Part shown: piece by piece, positions 1 through 5,210 of the stretch
How the letters are laid out: every line of letters starts with the position of its first letter
Position numbering within the stretch: position 1 is the first letter of the stretch
Assembly (NCBI GenBank): GCA_005793025.1
Contig: SXQI01000041.1
Location: 1 to 5,210, forward strand
Source of the DNA: Verrucomicrobiales bacterium
Lineage (GTDB): Bacteria; Verrucomicrobiota; Verrucomicrobiia; Limisphaerales; SXQI01
Length of the DNA stretch: 5,210 nucleotides
Direction: 5' to 3'
Notes under the pieces: model-generated
Databases searched by the model: none
What the model was told of the DNA's origin: nothing
Seen by the model: the letters and a program-made list of their open reading frames with translations, nothing else
Program-made: the position numbers and the translations under genes

Positions 1-1
1 C

Positions 2-3000
2 GACCAAGCGGCGACCGCCAAAGAAGGCAATTTCTATACGCTCCTCAACAACACCATGGTTCACACCACCAAAGAGGGTGGTCTCGACGATGCTTCAGGC
101 GTGGTCAACGTTCGTGATTTTCCCAACGGCGAAAACCCCACGGATTTTGGACGGGGAGCTTACTTGGAGGGTAACATCGTCTTTGATGCCGAACTCCTCG
201 CCCGCAATTATGATTCAACCCAAGTCCAAATCACGTGGATTAACAATATCCTCCCGAAATCTTGGGAAGGTCCCGGTTTAGGCAACCGCATCATGGACCC
301 GATGCTCGAACACGTTCCGACCATTGCCGAAACCCAATTCAAAACTTGGACCGAAGCCCAAGTCCTCCGGCAATGGTTTGCACTCCGACCCGGCTCCCCC
401 GCTAAAAACTCAAGCCGTGGTGGGTTAGATCAAGGGGGAATTATTCCAATGGGTCTAGCCATCCTAGGTGTGCCACAAGGGCGCACCTCCGACACGTCCG
501 CACGGCTGACCGTCACCAGCGCGCTCACCGGCCAAGGCATCCCAACCGCAGGTTTTCCACAAGGTTCGGGTTATACTCATTATCGTTGGAGCTTGGATCA
601 AGGGCCATGGAGCTCCGAAATCTTGACCACAGAACCCATTGTCCTAGAGTCGCTTACACCCGGCGACCACCAAATTCAAATCATCGGAAAACTGGACTCC
701 GGCCACTACCAAAATGATCCAGAGTTCGGCACTAATGCGATCGTTACCACTTCCCGCAGTTGGATCGTTGACCCGACCGCCACCCAGCCAATCACCGTGC
801 GTCTCAACGAAATCCTCGCCAAGAATTCCACCACCTACACCAATGCCGCGACCACACCCGACCTTGTCGAACTGTTTAACTATGGTTCTGCTCCTGTCGA
901 TCTCTCTGGCCTCGGTCTCTCCGGTCAAGGAACCAACAACTCCGTCTTTCGGTTCCCCCCAAACACGCTTCTCGGTGCTGGGAATTACTCGGTGCTTTTC
1001 GCAGATTCGGACCTCACCAAACCTGGTCAGCATCTGGGTTTCGCTCTAAATCAGAACGGCGATACCCTAAAATTGATCGATCGAGTCGCCGCCGGAAATG
1101 CCATCCTAGACTCCGTCACTTTTGGATTGCAGGTGGCTGATTTATCCATAAGTCGCACCACCGCAGGCAGTTGGACTCTTGGTTACCCCACATTCGGAGC
1201 CGCGAATCGCGTCGCCAGCCTTGCAGATCCGTCGAACTTAAGGATCAACGAGTGGTTGACCAGTTCCCAATTCACCGCCAGCAACGATTTCATCGAACTT
1301 TTCAATCCCTCACCGCTCCCCGTCGCTATCGGCGGACTTTACCTCTCCGATGCGGCAGGTTCATTTGACCTCCAACCGATTGCTCCGCTGAGTTTTATGC
1401 GGAGCCAAGTCTCATTGATCGCAGACGGCTCACCGAACCAAGGAGCGAACCATCTGGGCTTCAAACTCTCCCCGGATGTCGGCATCATCGTCCTTTCCAG
1501 CCCTAGCCTTCAGCCCATCGATATCATCAGCTACGGACCGCAGCGAACCGATGTCGCGGAAGGCCGTCGGCCTGATGGGTCCGAGACTTTGGCTTTGTTC
1601 AACCAACCGACTCCCGGTGCCCCAAACCCCGGTGCGTCCATCGCTCCCGGCGGCAGCGTGACAAACGTGACTAGCCTCGTGACACGCCTCGTCGCGTTCA
1701 CCAACCTCTGGTATTACGACCAATCCGGTGTGGATCTCGGCCAATACTGGCAACTTCCGCTGTTCGATGATTCCACTTGGACCTCTGGACCCGCCATGTT
1801 CTACAAAGGTCGGAACCCAACGGGCCTTCCACTCCCCGTTGGCACGCTTCTCAGCCCTAATACCGCACTCCGATCGACTTACTATTTCCGAACCCATTTC
1901 CAATACAACGGTTCACTGGAATCCGTCTCCTTAAACATTTCCCATATCATCGATGATGGTGCGGCTGTCTATCTCAATGGTATCGAATTGTTCCGAACTA
2001 ACCTTCCATCTGGCACCATCAACTATGGAACACTCGCCAACAACACTGTTTCAGATGCACCACAGCGGGGACCGTTCACTCCACCCAACCCAAATCTTCT
2101 CCCGGGTGATAATGTTTTGGCGGTTGAGGTGCACCAATCCAGCCTCAGCAGTTCGGACGTCACGATGGCACTCGCGCTTGATTTAGTCGTTTCAACCACC
2201 AACATTGTTTCGAGCGGATCGGTTTCATCTCCAATTCTTCTCAACGAAATCCTCGTTCGGAACCGAACCGTGACCAATCGCTTTGGGCAGATCGCAGATT
2301 GGATCGAGCTCTTCAACCCAAGCACCAACACAATTGATCTAACGGACATCAGTTTGACCACCGATTTGGCGAATGCACGCCAGTGGGTCTTCAGCCCCAA
2401 CACCCTCCTCGCCGCCGAGTCATTGTTGGTTCTCGCTTGTGATCCCAACCTCCCTGCTTCCGCCTCCAACACGGGTCTATCGCTGAAATCCGAGAGCGGA
2501 ACGGTCTTCTTGTTTGATACCCCATCACGAGGGGGTGCGCTTCTCGATTCGTTGCAATACGGCCCACAAATCCCTGATTTTTCGGTGGCTCGGGTCCCTA
2601 ATGGCAGCACCACTTGGGTTCTGGCCGTTCCCACCGAAGGAGGTCTCAACACCCCTGCAGGACTAGGCTCGATCTCAGACCTACGTTTGAACGAGTGGAT
2701 GGCCAATAACTCGGATGGCAACGATTGGTTCGAATTGTTCAACGCCTCATCGTTCCCTGTTGAATTGAGCGGCCTTCACCTTTCCGACAAACTCGATCAA
2801 CCCAATAAAACAACCCTGCCACCCCTGAGCTACATCGGCGTCAACACGCATGCGTTCCTTCGTTTCGAAGCCGATTCTTCGCCTAACAAAGGCCCTACCC
2901 ACGTTGGTTTCAAACTCTCCGCCAAAGGCGAAACAATCGGACTTTTCTCCCCCGATGGACTTCCCCTCCATGCCGTCAGTTTTGGCATCCAATCTCTCGA

Positions 3001-4507
3001 CACCTCGTCAGGCTTTTTGCCCGATGGCTCCACAAATCGGCAGACCTTCACCCTGACGATCTCACCGGGGAACCGTAACCATCTACCTATCCCCCAATCA
3101 CTTATAAACGAAGTTCTCACCCACTCCGATCCGCCAAACGAAGATGCCATCGAGTTCTTTAACCCAACACAAACCCCAATCGATATCGGCGGTTGGTATT
3201 TGAGCAATAGCCAAGACGATTTGCGTCGATATCGGATCCCCAGCCCTTCCATCATCCCTGCCAACGGGTTTTTTGTGCTCTATCAAGACCAGTTCGGTTC
3301 TGCGTTCACCTTCAACTCAGCCCATGGCGATGAGGCGTATCTGAGCGAAGCAACCCCTACTGGTGATCTCACAGGTTATCGCAACCACGTCTCATTTCCC
3401 GCAGCCGCTCGAGGGGTCTCCTTCGGTCGAGTGCCAACCAGCGTAGGGGTCAATTTTACCGCTCTCTCCCGCACGACCTTTGGCAATGATCAAGCCACTA
3501 CTCTTGAAGGGTTCAGAATGGGTCAAGGTTCTGAAAATGCGTCCCCCCTCGTTGGCCCCGTAGTTTTCAACGAATTCATGGTGCAACCTATGGGTGCCCA
3601 AGGGTTAAACCCCGCAGATCTCCAATTCATCGAGCTGGCTAATATCACGACCAACTCCATCCCCCTATTCGACCCAGCGAATCCCAGCAATCCATGGATT
3701 ATCGATCGTGGAGTGCATTATTCCTTCCCCACCAATACCACCTTATCACCCAAAGAATTGATCCTGATCCTCCCATTTGATCCTATCGGGGAACCTCAAC
3801 TCACTCAAAACCTCATCGCCACCTACGCGATCCCCACATCTGTTCGTCTGTTTGGGCCCTTCTCAGGCCAACTTTCAACCAGTGCAGATACCGTTGAACT
3901 TCTCCGCCCTGATGCTCCACAACAAGCTCCCCATCCAGACGCCGGGTTCGTCCCTTACCTTATCGTGGATGCCCTATCCTACAATGTCCTCACCCGTTGG
4001 CCGAATCTCCCCCTCTCTCCGGGATCATCCCTACACAAAACCGACCTCAACATTTATTCCGATGAACCGGCCCATTGGAAAGTCGATGCTCCCACCGCTG
4101 GAGTGTCAAATATTTTGCCCACGCCAAACCTCGATTCCGACCTTGATGGGATGCCGGACGAGTGGGAAAGGGAACATCAACTCGATCCAAACAGCCTTGC
4201 GGACGCCCTCCTCGATCGAGATAACGATGGGTTAACCAGTTTGCAAGAATTCCTCGCGGGAACACTCCCCAATGATGCCTCCAGCCGCCTCGAAATCGCT
4301 GCTCAACTCCAAACTGATGGAATCCACCTGACGTTCAACGCCGCAGGGAGCCGTGCCTATGAGTTGCAGTTTCGCACAACCGTTGGCGATGAGCCATGGC
4401 AAACCCTCCAACCAGTCCCTGCGACCAGCACCGGAGGAACCAGCCTAATCATTGACTCTACGGTTGAGGGTAGCCGTTTATACCGACTCCGTTTGGTAAT
4501 CCCGTAA
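2..4507 (+). CDS. Giant multi-lamin-tail-domain (LTD) secreted-type protein, 5' end missing
   Basis: The frame is open from base 2 to a TAA at 4505-4507, giving 1501 visible residues. No stop precedes the ATG at base 56 and the sequence before it fits the same fold, so that ATG is internal and the true start lies left of the window. Approximate domains by visible residue: 1-140, end of a right-handed beta-helix (WINNILP, GPGLGNRIMDP, LRPGSPA motifs); 150-259, beta-sandwich (YRWSLDQGPWS ... SWIVDP); 267-405 LTD1; 412-544 LTD2; 545-734 galactose-binding-like jelly-roll (DDGAAVYLNG at 651-660, VLAVEVHQ, SSSDVTMAL); 745-887 LTD3; 893-1026 LTD4; 1034-1162 LTD5; 1187-1370 LTD6; 1378-1416 two DxDxDG loops; about 1431-1501 beta-rich C-terminus. 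LTDs are recognised by NE-(I/W/V/F) openings and (I/V/F)EL(F/A)N motifs. Only one cysteine is present, consistent with export. No catalytic domain, LPXTG, PEP-CTERM or transmembrane anchor is visible. An adhesive or envelope role is inference. Domain family calls are fairly secure; function is unknown. Confidence 0.93.
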   Translation, partial: DQAATAKEGNFYTLLNNTMVHTTKEGGLDDASGVVNVRDFPNGENPTDFGRGAYLEGNIVFDAELLARNYDSTQVQITWINNILPKSWEGPGLGNRIMDPMLEHVPTIAETQFKTWTEAQVLRQWFALRPGSPAKNSSRGGLDQGGIIPMGLAILGVPQGRTSDTSARLTVTSALTGQGIPTAGFPQGSGYTHYRWSLDQGPWSSEILTTEPIVLESLTPGDHQIQIIGKLDSGHYQNDPEFGTNAIVTTSRSWIVDPTATQPITVRLNEILAKNSTTYTNAATTPDLVELFNYGSAPVDLSGLGLSGQGTNNSVFRFPPNTLLGAGNYSVLFADSDLTKPGQHLGFALNQNGDTLKLIDRVAAGNAILDSVTFGLQVADLSISRTTAGSWTLGYPTFGAANRVASLADPSNLRINEWLTSSQFTASNDFIELFNPSPLPVAIGGLYLSDAAGSFDLQPIAPLSFMRSQVSLIADGSPNQGANHLGFKLSPDVGIIVLSSPSLQPIDIISYGPQRTDVAEGRRPDGSETLALFNQPTPGAPNPGASIAPGGSVTNVTSLVTRLVAFTNLWYYDQSGVDLGQYWQLPLFDDSTWTSGPAMFYKGRNPTGLPLPVGTLLSPNTALRSTYYFRTHFQYNGSLESVSLNISHIIDDGAAVYLNGIELFRTNLPSGTINYGTLANNTVSDAPQRGPFTPPNPNLLPGDNVLAVEVHQSSLSSSDVTMALALDLVVSTTNIVSSGSVSSPILLNEILVRNRTVTNRFGQIADWIELFNPSTNTIDLTDISLTTDLANARQWVFSPNTLLAAESLLVLACDPNLPASASNTGLSLKSESGTVFLFDTPSRGGALLDSLQYGPQIPDFSVARVPNGSTTWVLAVPTEGGLNTPAGLGSISDLRLNEWMANNSDGNDWFELFNASSFPVELSGLHLSDKLDQPNKTTLPPLSYIGVNTHAFLRFEADSSPNKGPTHVGFKLSAKGETIGLFSPDGLPLHAVSFGIQSLDTSSGFLPDGSTNRQTFTLTISPGNRNHLPIPQSLINEVLTHSDPPNEDAIEFFNPTQTPIDIGGWYLSNSQDDLRRYRIPSPSIIPANGFFVLYQDQFGSAFTFNSAHGDEAYLSEATPTGDLTGYRNHVSFPAAARGVSFGRVPTSVGVNFTALSRTTFGNDQATTLEGFRMGQGSENASPLVGPVVFNEFMVQPMGAQGLNPADLQFIELANITTNSIPLFDPANPSNPWIIDRGVHYSFPTNTTLSPKELILILPFDPIGEPQLTQNLIATYAIPTSVRLFGPFSGQLSTSADTVELLRPDAPQQAPHPDAGFVPYLIVDALSYNVLTRWPNLPLSPGSSLHKTDLNIYSDEPAHWKVDAPTAGVSNILPTPNLDSDLDGMPDEWEREHQLDPNSLADALLDRDNDGLTSLQEFLAGTLPNDASSRLEIAAQLQTDGIHLTFNAAGSRAYELQFRTTVGDEPWQTLQPVPATSTGGTSLIIDSTVEGSRLYRLRLVIP
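800..1633 (+). repeat. Protein-level A-B repeat, copy 1 (LTD1 + LTD2)
   Basis: This is the first copy of a two-domain unit inside the giant CDS, visible residues 267-544. The A half opens with RLNEILAKN and carries VELFN, NTLLGAGNYSVLFAD and LDSVTFGLQVADLSISR. The B half opens with LRINEWL and carries FIELFNPS, GLYLSD, ADGSPNQGANHLGFKLS and RPDGS. The same signatures recur in the same order at 2234-3079. The repeat is recognised at protein level only; I do not see long DNA identity between the copies, so the duplication looks old or the copies were acquired already diverged. Confidence 0.75.
1634..2203 (+). other. Galactose-binding-like jelly-roll domain between the two LTD pairs
   Basis: This is a domain-level feature inside the giant CDS, visible residues 545-734. 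The characteristic elements are LWYYDQSG, FDDSTWTSGPAMFY, STYYFRTHF, the DDGAAVYLNG turn (bases 1952-1981), LFRTNLPSG and NVLAVEVHQSSLSSSDV. This pattern is common in large secreted PVC-group proteins, often beside phosphatase, CotH-like or LTD domains, and is usually assigned to the galactose-binding-like beta-sandwich fold. Ligand binding is not established from sequence. A few Ser/Thr/Val-rich residues separate it from LTD3. Confidence 0.7.
2234..3079 (+). repeat. Protein-level A-B repeat, copy 2 (LTD3 + LTD4)
   Basis: This is the second copy of the A-B unit, visible residues 745-1026. The A half has LLNEILVRN, WIELFNPS, NTLLAAESLLVLA and LLDSLQYGPQIPDFSVAR, matching LTD1. The B half has LRLNEWM, WFELFNAS, GLHLSD, ADSSPNKGPTHVGFKLS and LPDGS, matching LTD2 nearly word for word. 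The linker between A and B also corresponds (ADPSNLR in copy 1, SISDLR in copy 2). The protein's only visible cysteine lies here, in LACDPN of LTD3. Confidence 0.75.
3101..4111 (+). other. LTD5 and extended LTD6 domains
   Basis: These are domain-level features inside the giant CDS. LTD5 (visible residues 1034-1162) opens with LINEVLTHSDPPNEDAIEFFN and has DIGGWYLSN, the turn RIPSPSIIPANGFFVLY, then GDEAYLSE and GVSFGRVPTSVG. LTD6 (1187-1370) opens with VVFNEFM and has LQFIELAN, SIPLFDP, VHYSFPTNTTLSPKELILIL, YAIPTSVRLFGPFSGQLS, ADTVELLRPDAPQ and VDALSYN, closing with APTAG. Neither belongs to the A or B type of the upstream pair. LTD6 is about 40 residues longer than the others and is of the kind often placed near the C-terminus of large Verrucomicrobiota LTD proteins. 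That placement is from memory of the family, not from a search. Confidence 0.65.
4133..4249 (+). other. Pair of DxDxDG calcium-loop motifs near the C-terminus
   Basis: Two 12-residue loops lie within the giant CDS: DSDLDGMPDEWE at bases 4133-4168 and DRDNDGLTSLQE at 4214-4249. Both have acidic residues at loop positions 1, 3 and 5, glycine at 6 and glutamate at 12, with Asp at position 9 in the first loop only. This resembles thrombospondin type 3 or EF-hand/dockerin-type calcium sites. The second loop continues into FLAGTLPND, a phrase common in secreted proteins of this group just before a C-terminal beta domain. Calcium binding is inferred from the motif. Confidence 0.75.
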
Positions 4508-4511
4508 TACG
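4508..4511. other. 4-bp gap between convergent stop codons
   Basis: The TAA of the giant CDS (4505-4507, +) and the TAG of mnmG (4512-4514, read on the minus strand) are separated by four bases. No hairpin followed by a T-run can be seen on either strand close to the junction, so the 3' ends of the two transcripts must overlap unless termination is Rho-dependent or occurs inside the facing gene. Confidence 0.9.
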
Positions 4512-5210
4512 CTATTCGCAGCACTCGGAACTCGACGGGGTAGGCTCGGGGCCACGCTTCATCATCACCATGACAAGGGCGACATCCGCCGGAGAGACCC
4601 CTGAGATTCGCGCGGCCTGACCGAGGGTAGCGGGACGAATCTGGTGCAGTTTCTGACGTGCCTCTTTTCGCAAGCTAGGAACTAAATCATAGTCCAACCA
4701 ATCCGGTATCCGCTTGTCTTCCAACGTTTTAAACCGTTCCACCTCAAATTCTTGGCGATCGATGTAGCCCTCGTATTTGACGTTGATTTCGACCTGCTGA
4801 ATGACTTCCGGCGATAACGACTCATCACGGCTCGGAAGATCGTTGTAGGTGATCTCAGTTCGCCGAAGAATCTGTTCCAACGTGCTTCCTCCAACTCGGG
4901 TGGATTCAATCCGTTGCATCTCGCGTTGGATACACTGGGTCTTGAGAAGAAACTTCTGATAATTCCGATCCGGCAAAAGTCCGATATCGAAACCGATCTG
5001 GGAAAGCCTGAGATCCGCATTATCTTGCCGAAGCAATAAGCGGTATTCCGCCCTTGAAGTGAACATCCGATAGGGTTCCACCGTTCCTTTGGTGACCAGA
5101 TCGTCGATTAAAACCCCGATGTAAGCTTGGTCACGTCGAAGAACCAACGGTTCCAACCCTTTGACACGTCTCGCGGCGTTGATCCCCGCCATCAATCCTT
5201 GGGCTGCGGC
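4512..5210 (-). CDS. mnmG: MnmG (GidA), tRNA U34 carboxymethylaminomethyl modification enzyme, C-terminal 232 residues
   Basis: MnmG is the FAD-binding partner of MnmE. In the cytoplasm the complex installs the 5-carboxymethylaminomethyl group on wobble uridine 34 of tRNAs reading NNA/NNG codons, using NADH and a methylene-tetrahydrofolate carbon. The visible part starts inside the conserved AAAQGLMAGINAA (residues 1-13); the frame is open to the right edge, so the TTG/ATG codons at 5190-5195 are internal. YIGVLIDDLVTKGT plus EPYRMFTSRAEYRLLLR through NADLRL (30-69) are hallmark MnmG sequences. Next come VKYEGYIDRQ (about 145-153), LDYDLVPSLRKEARQKL (172-188) and RPATLGQAARISGVSP (192-207), the C-terminal helical domain that contacts MnmE and tRNA. 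The frame ends in a short tail, SSSECCE, with a Cys pair. The N-terminal FAD-binding part, some 390 residues judged against E. coli MnmG (about 629), is outside. The linker before RRTEITYNDL is roughly 19 residues shorter than in E. coli. It reads as intact and functional. Confidence 0.97.
   Translation of the reverse strand, partial: AAAQGLMAGINAARRVKGLEPLVLRRDQAYIGVLIDDLVTKGTVEPYRMFTSRAEYRLLLRQDNADLRLSQIGFDIGLLPDRNYQKFLLKTQCIQREMQRIESTRVGGSTLEQILRRTEITYNDLPSRDESLSPEVIQQVEINVKYEGYIDRQEFEVERFKTLEDKRIPDWLDYDLVPSLRKEARQKLHQIRPATLGQAARISGVSPADVALVMVMMKRGPEPTPSSSECCE

Noticed and set aside
56..58. ATG at base 56 as the start of the giant protein.
   Set aside because: The frame is open to the window edge, the residues before it fit the beta-helix pattern, and the following residues are not a signal peptide.
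2023..2742. A 239-codon open frame on the minus strand opposite the giant CDS.
   Set aside because: It lies wholly antisense to well-recognised LTD3 and jelly-roll coding sequence, shows no known domain and has a composition expected of a shadow frame. C-ending codons on the sense strand keep antisense stops rare.
4455..4480. Possible hairpin (ctac/gtag arms around ggttgagg) as a terminator for mnmG.
   Set aside because: It has only a 4-bp stem, no T-run follows on the minus strand, and it lies in constrained coding sequence. It is too weak to call.
2..4507. An invasion, phage or mobile-element origin for the giant gene.
   Set aside because: No integrase, transposase, inverted repeats or target duplication is visible, and its style matches ordinary chromosomal secreted proteins of the inferred group.
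4640..4695. SLRKEARQKL in MnmG in place of the GLS-containing motif of E. coli as a sign of a damaged gene.
   Set aside because: LR-x-EAR-x-KL variants are, to my knowledge, common in MnmG outside Proteobacteria, and the surrounding motifs are intact.
5190..5195. TTG/ATG near the right edge as the start of the minus-strand gene.
   Set aside because: The frame continues upstream as AAAQG, and AAAQGLMAGINAA is a conserved internal MnmG motif. The FAD-binding half must lie beyond the window.

Overview
The window looks like a piece of chromosome from a Verrucomicrobiota bacterium, or a close PVC relative. That assignment is an inference from the style of the large secreted-type protein: a beta-helix end, serial lamin-tail domains, a DDGxxxYLNG jelly-roll domain, a DxDxDG pair, and a short beta C-terminus ending in a YRLRL-like motif. 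This combination is familiar from very large Verrucomicrobiota proteins. No rRNA or other taxonomic marker is present to confirm it.

Layout: two genes fill the whole window, and both run off an edge. Bases 2-4507 (+) are the 3' 1501 codons of one giant open frame. Its true start, and any signal peptide, lie left of base 1; the ATG at base 56 is internal. Bases 4512-5210 (-) are the 3' 232 codons of mnmG (gidA), the FAD-dependent tRNA wobble-uridine modification gene, whose start lies right of the window. The genes converge tail to tail with 4 bp between their stop codons. There is no gene-free stretch above 4 bp. I see no tRNA, rRNA, CRISPR array, IS element, promoter or convincing terminator.

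The giant protein reads as a modular extracellular or cell-surface protein. Its order is: end of a right-handed beta-helix, a beta-sandwich, lamin-tail domains (LTD) 1 and 2, a galactose-binding-like jelly-roll, LTD3 and 4, LTD5, a longer LTD6, two calcium-loop motifs, and a beta-rich C-terminal domain. LTD1-LTD2 and LTD3-LTD4 look like two copies of one A-B unit separated by the jelly-roll. No catalytic domain is visible in the part present, so its biochemical role cannot be assigned.

The two genes have no evident functional link: one is a core translation-fidelity gene and the other an accessory surface protein. I found no convincing new defence, mobile or regulatory system. The points most worth a second look are the A-B-A-B domain duplication, the near absence of cysteine, the 4-bp convergent junction and a shortened linker in MnmG.
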